Source of the DNA: Thalassovita autumnalis
Lineage (GTDB): Bacteria; Pseudomonadota; Alphaproteobacteria; Rhodobacterales; Rhodobacteraceae
Direction of reading: 5' to 3'
DNA length: 64,000 nucleotides
NCBI RefSeq assembly: GCF_001458255.1
Contig: NZ_CYSB01000035.1
Location: 1-64,000 of the forward strand
The first letter of the stretch is position 1. Every line of letters begins with the position of its first letter. Shown here piece after piece: positions 45,525 to 54,358 of the stretch. A model generated the notes under the pieces. It was given only the letters and a program-made list of their open reading frames with translations, was not told the DNA's origin and made no database searches. The position numbers and the translations under genes were made by a program.

Positions 45525-46388
45525 TCAGAGGTACAGCTGCCCGTCGATCAGCACATTGACCGCGCCGCCGATCATCACCGCACCGGGGCGGTCCGGATCA
45601 CGGCCATAGGTGATGCGGCCGGGGCGATCGATGGCGCTGCCCTGCGCCACCACCATGGGCTGGTCCATTTTGGTGGGCAGACGCCCCTCAGCCGCCAGCC
45701 AATGGGCGATTGCAGCGTTGAGGGAACCGGTGATCGGATCCTCCAACATGCCGCTGGAGGGGGCGATATTGCGCACCTCAAAGGCACAGTCCGCCCCTGC
45801 GGGATGGGCCCCGATCAGCGACAGACCGGCGTGATCAGGGGCGCGGGTCAGGCTGGCATCAACCGCCAGCACCTGCGCGGCACTGTGCAGTTCAAAGAGG
45901 TTCCAGGCCGGGCCGTTGTTGAGGCAGATGGTGTTTTTCACCCAAGACGGGTCAATCTGCATCGCGGCGATCAGACGGTCCCGTTCCGCCGAATCCATCG
46001 GTGTAATCTGAGTGGAGGGCGCCACAAACGCCGGCTGCGGGCCGCTGACATCAATGTCGACCAGACCGATGGCGCATTCCTGCCGCACCACGCCCGGCAC
46101 CTGAGGTGCGCCGCCACAATGCAGCCAGCTGATGCAGCTGCCCAGCGTCGGGTGGCCGGCAAAGAGCATTTCCTTGGCGGGGGTGAAAATCCGTACCTTG
46201 TAGTCGGCGGCGGGATCCTCTGGTGGCAGAAGAAAGGTGGTTTCCGCCAGATTGGTCCAGGCGGCGAAATCCTGCATCTGCTGGGTGCTGAGGCCCTCCG
46301 CATCCACCACAACGGCCAGACCATTGCCTTTGGCCGGGGCATCACAAAACACATCTACCTGCAGGAAACGGCGCTGACGGGGAGGCAT
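45525..46388 (-). CDS. PhzF-family isomerase/epimerase-like protein
   Basis: This 287-residue protein is of the phenazine-biosynthesis PhzF / diaminopimelate-epimerase-like fold, two symmetrical halves, with QVDVFCDAPAKGNGLAVVVDA at the start, NLAETTFLLPPED containing the catalytic Glu, and FAGHPTLGSC. Most chromosomal PhzF homologues are not in phenazine clusters and have unknown substrates; none of the other phz genes is here. It starts four bases after dnaX, so it is probably cotranscribed with it. Confidence 0.9.
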   Translation of the reverse strand: MPPRQRRFLQVDVFCDAPAKGNGLAVVVDAEGLSTQQMQDFAAWTNLAETTFLLPPEDPAADYKVRIFTPAKEMLFAGHPTLGSCISWLHCGGAPQVPGVVRQECAIGLVDIDVSGPQPAFVAPSTQITPMDSAERDRLIAAMQIDPSWVKNTICLNNGPAWNLFELHSAAQVLAVDASLTRAPDHAGLSLIGAHPAGADCAFEVRNIAPSSGMLEDPITGSLNAAIAHWLAAEGRLPTKMDQPMVVAQGSAIDRPGRITYGRDPDRPGAVMIGGAVNVLIDGQLYL

Positions 46389-46392
46389 CAGA

Positions 46393-48183
46393 TCACTCCT
46401 CCTCGAAGGGGTCCCATTCGTCCTCGACCTCTTGCAGCGCGTCTTCCTGCGCCTGTGCGGCCAGTTCTTCCGGGGTGCGGATTTTGGTGATGCGCGATTT
46501 GGGGAAGGCGGCGCGGATCGCCTGCATCATTGGATGGGCCTCGGTTTCGGCCTTCAGGGCGTTCAGCTTGGCATTGCGCTTTTCGTCAATGGTTTCGCCA
46601 CCGCCCTCATTGACGAGGATCACGGCCCAGCGGCTGCCGGTCCAGTTCTGCAGCGCCTGACCCAGACGGCTGGCCAGATCCTGCGGCGCATCGGGCGTGG
46701 GCTGATATTCGATCCGACCGGGGCGATAGGCGGCAAGGCGCAGATAGGTTTCCACCTGCACCAGCAGTTTCATATCGCGGTGTTCGCGGATCAACTCGAC
46801 AACATGCTCAAAGCTGGGGTAGCGCGCCAAGGCGGCCTGCACATCCTGCGCCAGCGCTGCCTGTGGCCCGCCGCTACCCATAGGGGCACCGCCCTGTGGC
46901 ATTGGGCTGCCTTGGGCTTGCGTCATTGCGCCGCCCTGCGCGCCACCTTGTGGCTGGCCGGCATAGCCGCCACCGCCGCCGGGACCCATCGGCGCACCAC
47001 CGGGCATCGGGGGTGGCGTTGCATCTTTCAGCTTCTTCACCAGATCCTCGGGGCTGGGCAGGTCGGCGACATGGGTCAGGCGAATGACCGCCATCTCAGC
47101 CGCCATCATGGCGTTTGGTGCGCTGGCGACCTCATCCAGGGCCTTCAGCAGCATCTGCCACATCCGCGTCATCGCGCGCATCGGCAGCTTTTCCGCCATG
47201 GCCTGACCACGGGCGCGTTCATCGGGGCTGACGGTGGGGTCTTCGGCGGCTTCCGGCGTGATCTTCACCACCGAGATCCAATGGGTGATTTCAGCCAGAT
47301 CGCGCAGCACCGCCATCGGGTCGGCACCATCTGCATATTGCGCGCCCAGTTCGGCCAGCGCCGCGCCAGCGTCACCACGCATGATCATATCGTAGAGGTC
47401 CAGCACCCGGCCACGGTCAGCAAGGCCCAGCATGGCCCGGACCTGATCGGCGTTGGTTTCCCCGGCGCCGTGGCTGATCGCCTGATCGAGGAGCGAGGTC
47501 GCATCCCGCGCCGAGCCTTCAGCGGCCCGGGTGATCAGGGCCAGCGCATCGTCGCTGATTTCAGCGCTTTCCGCCGTGGCGATTTTGCGCAAAAGGCCGA
47601 TCATCTGTTCCGGTTCAATCCGGCGCAGGTCAAAGCGTTGGCACCGGCTGAGCACGGTGACCGGTACCTTGCGAATCTCGGTGGTCGCAAAAATGAATTT
47701 CACATGGGCTGGCGGTTCTTCCAGCGTTTTCAGCAGCGCGTTGAACGCGCTGGTCGACAGCATGTGCACCTCATCGATGATGTAGATCTTATAGCGGGCC
47801 GAGGCCGCGCGGTAATGGACCGAGTCGATGATCTCACGGATGTCGCCCACCCCGGTGCGCGAGGCCGCGTCCATCTCCATCACATCGACGTGGCGGCCTT
47901 CCATGATGGCGGTGCAATGTTCGCACTGACCGCAGGGTTCGGTTGTCGGACCGCCCGTGCCATCAGGGCCGATACAGTTCATGCCCTTGGCAATGATCCG
48001 CGCGGTTGTGGTTTTGCCGATGCCGCGAATACCCGTCATCACAAAGGCCTGCGCAATCCGATCCGCCTCAAAAGCGTTTTTCAGCGTGCGCACCATCGCA
48101 TCCTGACCCACCAGATCGGCAAAGGTTTCCGGGCGATATTTACGGGCCAGGACCTGATAGGCGGTGGTTTCGGTGTCGCTCAT
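46393..48183 (-). CDS. dnaX: DNA polymerase III subunit gamma/tau
   Basis: This 596-residue clamp-loader ATPase has Walker A GIRGIGKT (51-58), the Cys zinc module around MNC...CGQCEHC (about 69-90), DEVHMLS Walker B, sensor FIFATTEIRKVP and the domain III helices. A Pro/Gly/Gln-rich linker (about 385-455, PPPMPGGAPMGPGGGGG) leads into the tau-specific C-terminal domain. No frameshift signal for a separate gamma product was noticed. It is upstream of the phzF-like, ybaB and recR genes on the minus strand. Confidence 0.96.
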   Translation of the reverse strand: MSDTETTAYQVLARKYRPETFADLVGQDAMVRTLKNAFEADRIAQAFVMTGIRGIGKTTTARIIAKGMNCIGPDGTGGPTTEPCGQCEHCTAIMEGRHVDVMEMDAASRTGVGDIREIIDSVHYRAASARYKIYIIDEVHMLSTSAFNALLKTLEEPPAHVKFIFATTEIRKVPVTVLSRCQRFDLRRIEPEQMIGLLRKIATAESAEISDDALALITRAAEGSARDATSLLDQAISHGAGETNADQVRAMLGLADRGRVLDLYDMIMRGDAGAALAELGAQYADGADPMAVLRDLAEITHWISVVKITPEAAEDPTVSPDERARGQAMAEKLPMRAMTRMWQMLLKALDEVASAPNAMMAAEMAVIRLTHVADLPSPEDLVKKLKDATPPPMPGGAPMGPGGGGGYAGQPQGGAQGGAMTQAQGSPMPQGGAPMGSGGPQAALAQDVQAALARYPSFEHVVELIREHRDMKLLVQVETYLRLAAYRPGRIEYQPTPDAPQDLASRLGQALQNWTGSRWAVILVNEGGGETIDEKRNAKLNALKAETEAHPMMQAIRAAFPKSRITKIRTPEELAAQAQEDALQEVEDEWDPFEEE

Positions 48184-48492
48184 GATGGCCTTTCACGGGG
48201 GCTTCGCAGGGGAGGTAACGCGCCCTGCGGATTCGTCTGCCGGGCTAAGGTATGTGAAGGGGGCGGGCACGTCTACCGGATTGGCGGATCGGCGAAATTC
48301 ACTTAAGTTGCGGTGCTGGCGCTGGGCGGTTGTCTTGCGCGGCGCAGCGCGTTAGGGTCTCGCCAAGGCCGCTCAGGGACGGCCCCCAGGTTCGCGGAAA
48401 GTGCTTGCGCCTCCCTCTCAGAGATGACGAAAACCGATCTTCGGATTTTCCTGCCCGTTTGAGCGACCACTGGGCCTGTTTAGGAGAAGCCG
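48184..48492. other. Divergent intergenic region dnaX / ankyrin gene
   Basis: These 309 bases hold the promoters of dnaX (minus) and the ankyrin gene (plus). I found no gene, RNA or strong dyad here. Confidence 0.5.
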
Positions 48493-50028
48493 ATGACAAA
48501 CCTATCATTGGACAAGTTGCGTCGCGCGGCCAAAGGGCTGCGCAAGGATCATGCGGCCGGGGTGCCGCATGCGTTGGAACGGCTGCGGGTGCATCCCCCC
48601 CGCAGTGATGGTGCGGCGCTGCGCCATGCGGATTATCTGCATGTGATTGCGCGCGAACAGAACTTTGCCAGCTGGCCCGCGTTGAAACTAGCGGCTGAAA
48701 CCATGGGGCTGGACCGCGCCGCCCGGCAGCAGCGGTTGAAGCTGGCGCTGGCCCATGGCCAGACCGTGGTGGTGCAGCATCTGTTGCAGGAGACGCCGGA
48801 TCTGGCTGAGGGGCTCTTGGGGTGTGCGATTGCGCTTTACGATGTGGAGGCGGTGCGTGCCGCCCTGTGGGACGATCCTGCTGCGGCTACCAAGCAACTG
48901 GGGCCGCGCAGCCCGATGGTGCACTTGTGTTTTTCCAAGATGATCCATGTCTGGCCCGAGCGTGAGGCCGCGATGCTGGAGATTGCGGAGATGCTGCGCG
49001 CCGGTGGGGCGGATGTGAACGATGCGCTGCCGGGGCCAGATGGGCATGGGCTGTCAGTGCTCTACGGGGCGCTGGGGCATGCGGACAATATGGTGCTGGC
49101 GCAGTGGCTTTTGGATCATGGGGCCGATCCTAACGATGGCGAGAGCCTCTACCATTCGGTGGAGTTGGGCCATCACCGTGGCCTGAAAATGCTACTGGCC
49201 GCCGGGGCCAACCCGAAAGGCACCAATGCACTGCTGCGGGCTCTGGACTTCAACGACCATGAGGCGGTGCGCCTGTTGCTGGCGGCAGGGGCGGATGTGA
49301 CCGAATTTGCCCCCGATCCTGTCGGGGGGGAGGCACCTTGGGTGATCCCGGCCCTGCATCAGGCGGCCCGGCGCATGTGCGACCGTGAGATGGTGGAGAT
49401 CCTGCTGGATGCCGGGGCGGACCCGGCTGATGTCTTCGAGGGGGCCACGGCCTATGGCTATGGCCGGGTCTTTGGCAATGATGCGCTGGCTGCAGCCGTG
49501 GAAGCCCGCGGCGCCCCCGCGTTGAGCGATCTGGAGGATCTATTGGCGCGCGCCGCCAAAGGGGAGGTGCCAGACGGACGCTACATCGACCCGGCGCAGC
49601 TGCCAGAGGCCTACCGCCATCTGTTGCACAATATCGTCGGCTTGAAGGGCAAGCTGCCGCATATGCAGGCGCTGGTGGCGCTGGGGATGGAGTTTGACCG
49701 TCCGGATACGCAAGGTCTGCCGCCGGTGCAACTGGCGGGCTGGGAAGGTCTGCCCGAGGTGATGGGATATTTCCTGAGCCAAAGCCCGGATCTGAGCCAT
49801 GTGAATGGGTATGGCGGCACCTTGCTGTCGACCATCATTCATGGGTCTGAGAACTGTCCGAACCGGGCCAGCCGGGATCACATCACCTGTCTTGAGATGG
49901 CGCTGACCCATGGGGTGGCGCTGCCGCGTCAGGCGATTGATTTGGCCGGCGATCCTGAGGTGGCGGGCTTCCTGCGTGATTGGGGGCAACGCTACCCCGG
50001 TCAGCTGGTCGAAGGTGGGCTGGGTTAA
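48493..50028 (+). CDS. Ankyrin-repeat protein
   Basis: This 511-residue protein has an N-terminal helical region (LDKLRRAAKGLRKDHAAGVPHALERLRVHPPRSDGAALRHADYLHVIAREQNFASWPALKLA, about 4-68) of a type seen before ankyrin repeats in other bacteria. At least six ankyrin-like repeats follow from about 75 to 440 (for example LAQWLLDHGADPNDG, LKMLLAAGANPKG, VRLLLAAGADVTEF, MVEILLDAGADPADV). There is no signal peptide. It probably mediates protein-protein contacts in the cytosol; the partner is unknown. AGGAG precedes ATG 48493. Confidence 0.85.
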   Translation: MTNLSLDKLRRAAKGLRKDHAAGVPHALERLRVHPPRSDGAALRHADYLHVIAREQNFASWPALKLAAETMGLDRAARQQRLKLALAHGQTVVVQHLLQETPDLAEGLLGCAIALYDVEAVRAALWDDPAAATKQLGPRSPMVHLCFSKMIHVWPEREAAMLEIAEMLRAGGADVNDALPGPDGHGLSVLYGALGHADNMVLAQWLLDHGADPNDGESLYHSVELGHHRGLKMLLAAGANPKGTNALLRALDFNDHEAVRLLLAAGADVTEFAPDPVGGEAPWVIPALHQAARRMCDREMVEILLDAGADPADVFEGATAYGYGRVFGNDALAAAVEARGAPALSDLEDLLARAAKGEVPDGRYIDPAQLPEAYRHLLHNIVGLKGKLPHMQALVALGMEFDRPDTQGLPPVQLAGWEGLPEVMGYFLSQSPDLSHVNGYGGTLLSTIIHGSENCPNRASRDHITCLEMALTHGVALPRQAIDLAGDPEVAGFLRDWGQRYPGQLVEGGLG

Positions 50029-50046
50029 GCCCGGCTGCGCAAAGTG

Positions 50047-50098
50047 TCCGGTGGCCTGTGGTATTCACGCCATGTTGCCACCGGAATCCCCGGGGATT
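50047..50098. repeat. Long inverted repeat and adjoining palindrome
   Basis: TCCGGTGGC (50047-50055) and GCCACCGGA (50077-50085) are perfect nine-base arms around 21 bases. A perfect palindrome, AATCCCCGGGGATT (50085-50098), begins on the last base of the second arm. No T tract follows, so it is not a plain terminator. Confidence 0.5.
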
Positions 50099-50258
50099 GG
50101 TGGCTTGATCCTTGCGCCGCGATACTTTGTCCCTAAGCTTTTCCTCAATTGAAGCTTTGGGCGGCGGCCGTATTTCTGCGTCGACTGGAATTTGGTAGAA
50201 CTGTTTGTGTGACGCAATCGGGTGCCGGGGCCTGTGATGGCCGGGGATGTGAAGAACC

Positions 50259-50774
50259 ATGTCTGATTTTGTTTTGCATGCCCTAACCGTGGGCGGCGGC
50301 ATTCTGGCGCTTTGTCCTTTGCCGGGGCAGGGGGGCGACTATGCCGCGGATCTGGAACATTTGAAGGAATGGAAACCTTCGCTGCTGATCTCACTCACCA
50401 CGGATGTGGAGTTTGTCGCGGCGAAGGTGACCAGTCTTGGCGCCGACATGCAGGATGCAGGCTGTCGCTGGGTGCATTTGCCGATTGAGGATTTCGGCCT
50501 GCCGGATGGCGGGTTCTTGGAAAAATGGCCCGAGGTCAGCAAAGCCGCCCTTGCTGCGCTGAGCGGTGGTGGCCGTGTTCTGGTCCATTGCAAAGGTGGG
50601 TGCGGACGGTCGGGTATGGTGGTGATGCGGCTGATGGTGGCGGCTGGTGAAAAACCGGATGCCGCGCTGGAACGGCTGCGTCACACACGCCCCTGTGCCA
50701 TTGAAACCGACGATCAGATGGTTTGGGCGCGCACCGGCCGGGTGCCAAAGGCGTCTGAACCACGGCAGCTCTAA
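50259..50774 (+). CDS. Dual-specificity / tyrosine phosphatase family protein
   Basis: This 171-residue cytosolic protein has the HCxxxxxR phosphatase loop VHCKGGCGRSG with nucleophile Cys111 and Arg117, and a plausible general acid Asp78 in PIEDFGLPDGG. The size and motif fit small dual-specificity or atypical protein-tyrosine phosphatases; the substrate could be protein, nucleotide or lipid phosphate. It converges on rsgA with a 12-base gap. Confidence 0.87.
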   Translation: MSDFVLHALTVGGGILALCPLPGQGGDYAADLEHLKEWKPSLLISLTTDVEFVAAKVTSLGADMQDAGCRWVHLPIEDFGLPDGGFLEKWPEVSKAALAALSGGGRVLVHCKGGCGRSGMVVMRLMVAAGEKPDAALERLRHTRPCAIETDDQMVWARTGRVPKASEPRQL

Positions 50775-50786
50775 CCATAGAAACGC

Positions 50787-51848
50787 TTAGCGTTTCTTGC
50801 CCTTGCGTTTGCCCTTCATCCGATATTGCGCCTCCAGCGTGGCTTTGTGTTGGCGGGTGATTTCCTTGGCGCGGCGCCGGGTCTGGCCCATGGTTTCCGA
50901 ATTCAGCTGATCCTCTGCCGTCAACTTGCGCCAGCGGTCCAGTCTTGCCTCGGAAATCTCGCCGGCGTCGACAGCGGCCAGAACCGCGCAGCCTGGCTCC
51001 GAGACATGGGCGCAATTGCGGAACTTGCAGGTCGCGGCCAGTTCGGTGATGTCATCAAACAATTCGGCAATGCCACCGGCCACATCGTGCAGGCCCAATT
51101 CGCGCATGCCCGGCATATCGATGACCATGCCGCCGGCATTGGCAAAATGCAGTGACCGGGATGTGGTGGTGTGCCGACCCTTGGCATCGGTTTCGCGAAT
51201 ACCAGCGGTGGCCTGCGCCGCTTCGGTCAAGGAATTGATCAGGGTCGATTTCCCCACCCCGGAGGAACCAACAAAAGCCACCGTTTGCCCCGTCCCGCAC
51301 CAGCGTTCCAATGTGGCAACGCCATCGGCGACCGTGGCGTTGATGCACAGGACATCGGCGAACTTGGGCGAAATCGCCTGCGCCTCCGCCAGATAACGCG
51401 CGGCCTCATCGGTGAGGTCAGATTTGGTCAGCACCAGAACCGGAGTGACATCTGCATCCAGCGCCAGCACCAGATACCGTTCGATGCGCGCCGGATTGAA
51501 ATCCTCATTGCAGGAGGTGGTGATGAACAGCGTGTCCAGATTGGCCACCAACAGTTGCGATTTCGCCTCCACCCCCGCAGCGCGCCGGCTGAGTTTGGAG
51601 TTACGCTCCAGCACCCGGCGGATCATGTGGCTTTCGGGTTCAATCAGCAGCCAATCGCCCACGGCCAGATCTGCCGCGCTGATGTCATTTGGGAAAATCA
51701 ACCGGGTCAGACCCTCGGCGCCAAGGCCGCGGGCCAGGCTGCGCTGCACCGTTGCGGCGCGCACTGGCACCAAATCCGAATCATCTGCGGTCAGCTGATC
51801 GGCGAAAAACGGGCTCCATCCCAGATCTTCAAGGCTATGGATGCTCAC
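50787..51848 (-). CDS. rsgA: Ribosome small-subunit GTPase RsgA
   Basis: This 353-residue circularly permuted GTPase has the G4 motif TKSD (141-144) before the G1 loop GSSGVGKST (194-202). An N-terminal OB-fold (about 25-90) and a zinc knuckle, Cys274, Cys279, His281 and Cys287 (CKFRNCAHVSEPGC), follow the family pattern. It checks 30S maturation. It begins at GTG 51848 with GAAGGATGAGG upstream, and the C-terminus is very basic. Confidence 0.96.
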   Translation of the reverse strand: MSIHSLEDLGWSPFFADQLTADDSDLVPVRAATVQRSLARGLGAEGLTRLIFPNDISAADLAVGDWLLIEPESHMIRRVLERNSKLSRRAAGVEAKSQLLVANLDTLFITTSCNEDFNPARIERYLVLALDADVTPVLVLTKSDLTDEAARYLAEAQAISPKFADVLCINATVADGVATLERWCGTGQTVAFVGSSGVGKSTLINSLTEAAQATAGIRETDAKGRHTTTSRSLHFANAGGMVIDMPGMRELGLHDVAGGIAELFDDITELAATCKFRNCAHVSEPGCAVLAAVDAGEISEARLDRWRKLTAEDQLNSETMGQTRRRAKEITRQHKATLEAQYRMKGKRKGKKR

Positions 51849-51973
51849 AGGGTGGCCTCATCCTTCAGGGGCGGTTTCGACTGGCCTGCAGCATGCGGGT
51901 TTTCGGCGCAAGGGCAAGCAATAGCGGCAGGATCTGATGGATCCATCGCAGGTGCCGCAAAAAGAGGTGGGTA

Positions 51974-52073
51974 GGTGAGAGGCTGGACAACGACCCAAGC
52001 GGGGCTCGTTACGGCTGCTTCCTTCCGGATCTGACCGGGTTGGCGAGGCGCTCGCCCGCGCCAACCTCTCACC
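51974..52073 (-). ncRNA. ffs: Signal recognition particle RNA (small, 4.5S type)
   Basis: Read on the minus strand, about 100 bases start GGTGAGAGG (52073 down) and end CCTCTCACC (51974), forming the closing stem. Within lie the diagnostic domain IV elements GGTCAG and CCGGAAGGAAGCAGCC, which bind Ffh. The termini are estimated from the closing stem. The plus strand shows only the complement, so the gene must be on the minus strand. Confidence 0.93.
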
Positions 52074-52129
52074 GGGTGATATAGGCGACGGCGCTGGGCA
52101 GCGCAAGAGGCGGTGACAGGTGATGGAGA

Positions 52130-54088
52130 TTACAGATGCAGCCGCAGGGCAAACTGGCCCTGCGGGACAACGGGCACCACTTCGGGGCGTAGGTGGCTGA
52201 TATCTTCCAAATGGGGCAGCGCCCCGACAACGGTGGGCACCCGCACGGTGGTGCCGGTGATCGGAAGAATACGCCAGATGTCCTCGGGCTCTGGCGGCAC
52301 TTTGTTGCGGTTCTGTGCAGTTAGATACCTTTTCAAAACCTCACGCATAGGCAGGGTTGGCGGCAGCACAAAGCGCGATGTCGACAGGCCCGGAATGCCC
52401 CCGGCGCCACCAAGGCGGAAGCTGTTGCCAGCGACGATTAGTTCTTGGTCATCAAGGATTTCCTGACCGTGCCAGCGCAGCTGTTGCAGCCGTCCCCGGT
52501 CAGAGGGTGCGTTAGGTGTCATCTGGTGGTCAGCGGCATAGGCGGTAGGCAGGGCGGGGGGCACCGTCAAATCATATGCGTAGCTGAGGCCAATCAGGTG
52601 GTCGAACAGATAGCCAGGCAGGCTGTAATCCAGCAAAGGCTGATCTGGACGCCCCGGTTGGATCTGCATGAAATTACGTCCGTTTGCTTCTAACCAGACC
52701 TTCAAGTCACGTCCGGTGATCCGGGACAGGCAAAACAGGTCATTGTGGGGGTAAAGCCCTTCCAGATGGCGTTGTTCCAGCTGTCCCGCAGGTACATTCA
52801 GGTACTGCTCCAGCCCCGTTGCCCCCCCCGTGCGGAAGGAGGTCGCGGCAGAGATCAGGGGCAGGGCGGCCTCTGGGCGCCCCTGCAATAGCTCTGTGGC
52901 GGTGGCCAGCTGTGCGCGCGCCAGCAACTGAACGCTGCGGTCATTTGTGAACCGTGCGAAATGGGAGTGTAGCGGCTTATCAATGCGGGCAAGCGGCGTG
53001 CAGGCATGCTGCCGTGCTGCCTTGTGGTAGGGTGCCAATAGTGGCTTTAACTCAACCGGCGGCTCCTCGGCAGGCAGCAGTTGCGATGTGCTGTCAGTCA
53101 GATGCCAGCGGTTTTGCTCATAGCTTAGCTTCAGATCGATCTGACCCAGATGGCTGCCAAAGGATCCCGCCATTGTCGTGGGGCACCCTGCCAGCCGGCC
53201 GCGCCGACTGTCGATCTTCAGCTGGGTGGCGCTATGGTTGAGCCCAGAAAGATCGTCAAAATCCTCCGCTGGGAAGAGCCGGTGTTGATGCCCGCACAAG
53301 ACCACATCCACCGCCTCCAGCGCCGCAATCTCCAAGGCACTGTGGTCCGGGGGTGTCCCGGTGCCCGGCGCCGCTATTCCAGTGTGGGCCAACACGATCA
53401 CAATCGCCGCGCCGCGCTGCCGCAATGCCTCTGATCGGGCGTGTGCTGCGGCGATGATAGGGGAAAACTCCAGCATGTGTTGGTGGTTGGGCAATTCCCA
53501 CAGTGGCGTTTGCGCAGGCACCAGTCCGATCACCCCGATGCGAATGGTCCGGGGGATCCCATCGCTGCAGATGATCGGTCGCTCCAGCAGTAGATCCTGT
53601 GGCAGTTCGGTGAGCAGCGCGGCTTCCTCCTCGGCGCGCAGCAGATTGCTGAGGACCAGGGGAAACTCCGCCTCCTGCAATACGCCTTTGAGAAGGCTCA
53701 ACCCAATGCCGAACTCATGATTGCCCAGGGTGGCGCCGTCATAGCCGATGCGGTTCATCAATCCGACGATCGGAGTGTCCCCCAGCAGCCGTTTGTTCGC
53801 CGGCACTCGGTTGAGCGCCTCAGGTGCACTGATGAGGTTGCCTTGCAGGAAATCCCCCGTGTCAAACAGCAAACTCTGTTCAACCTCAGAGCGTTGTCGC
53901 CGGATCAGGTCAGTCAGATGCGCCAGGCCACAATTGACGCCGGTCTTATCCTGGCTGTAGTCGTAGGAATGGAGCTGCCCGTGCAGGTCTGTGGTATGCA
54001 AAATACGCAGCTCACCGGTCGGCGCCTCTGCGACCGTGGGCTTCTTTTCGGGCTTGGGTATTGGTGCGGTTACAAATGAATCGGACAC
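52130..54088 (-). CDS. CpdB/5'-nucleotidase-family phosphoesterase without signal peptide
   Basis: This 652-residue member of the same family as the 738-2702 gene has metal-binding motifs DLH (34-36), FDTGDFLQG (75-83), GNHEFGIG (122-129) and GHQHRLFP, plus the C-terminal nucleotide-binding domain ending IAGNSFRLGG-type and later segments. It begins at GTG 54088 with AGGAG upstream; a TGA in frame lies directly before this codon, so no upstream signal peptide can be added. The first 25 residues are Pro/Lys-rich and not hydrophobic. A cytosolic location is therefore inferred, unusual for this family. It is monocistronic. Confidence 0.87.
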   Translation of the reverse strand: MSDSFVTAPIPKPEKKPTVAEAPTGELRILHTTDLHGQLHSYDYSQDKTGVNCGLAHLTDLIRRQRSEVEQSLLFDTGDFLQGNLISAPEALNRVPANKRLLGDTPIVGLMNRIGYDGATLGNHEFGIGLSLLKGVLQEAEFPLVLSNLLRAEEEAALLTELPQDLLLERPIICSDGIPRTIRIGVIGLVPAQTPLWELPNHQHMLEFSPIIAAAHARSEALRQRGAAIVIVLAHTGIAAPGTGTPPDHSALEIAALEAVDVVLCGHQHRLFPAEDFDDLSGLNHSATQLKIDSRRGRLAGCPTTMAGSFGSHLGQIDLKLSYEQNRWHLTDSTSQLLPAEEPPVELKPLLAPYHKAARQHACTPLARIDKPLHSHFARFTNDRSVQLLARAQLATATELLQGRPEAALPLISAATSFRTGGATGLEQYLNVPAGQLEQRHLEGLYPHNDLFCLSRITGRDLKVWLEANGRNFMQIQPGRPDQPLLDYSLPGYLFDHLIGLSYAYDLTVPPALPTAYAADHQMTPNAPSDRGRLQQLRWHGQEILDDQELIVAGNSFRLGGAGGIPGLSTSRFVLPPTLPMREVLKRYLTAQNRNKVPPEPEDIWRILPITGTTVRVPTVVGALPHLEDISHLRPEVVPVVPQGQFALRLHL

Positions 54089-54358
54089 TCAAACACTCCT
54101 GCACAACTACCATGGGTAGATTTCACCACCCTTGGTGTCAAGGCAGCGACAATTGCAAACTTAGGTTGGATAAGGTGGATTGAAAGTCTAGTTTTGCGCC
54201 TGTCCGACACTGGGTCCAGGCAGCCGTGCGCCGGGCCGTCCCGACATAGAAAAAATGCCCTTTTGCACCGGACCCTTAGCGCCTAGTCTGCGCGCAAACC
54301 CAAGGGCACCGATGCCGCCGGCAAAAATGCGTCCATTTGGGATGTGGGAAGGGCAGTT

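Noticed and set aside
45525-46388. A phenazine biosynthesis cluster
   Set aside because: Only a PhzF-family homologue is present; no other phz gene is in the window.
46432-48306. A 624-codon open frame on the plus strand opposite dnaX
   Set aside because: It is the antisense shadow of a high-G+C gene: no recognisable domain, His/Arg-rich composition, and dnaX on the other strand is unambiguous.
51974-52073. SRP RNA on the plus strand
   Set aside because: The plus strand carries GGCTGCTTCCTTCCGG, the complement of the conserved domain; the gene reads on the minus strand.
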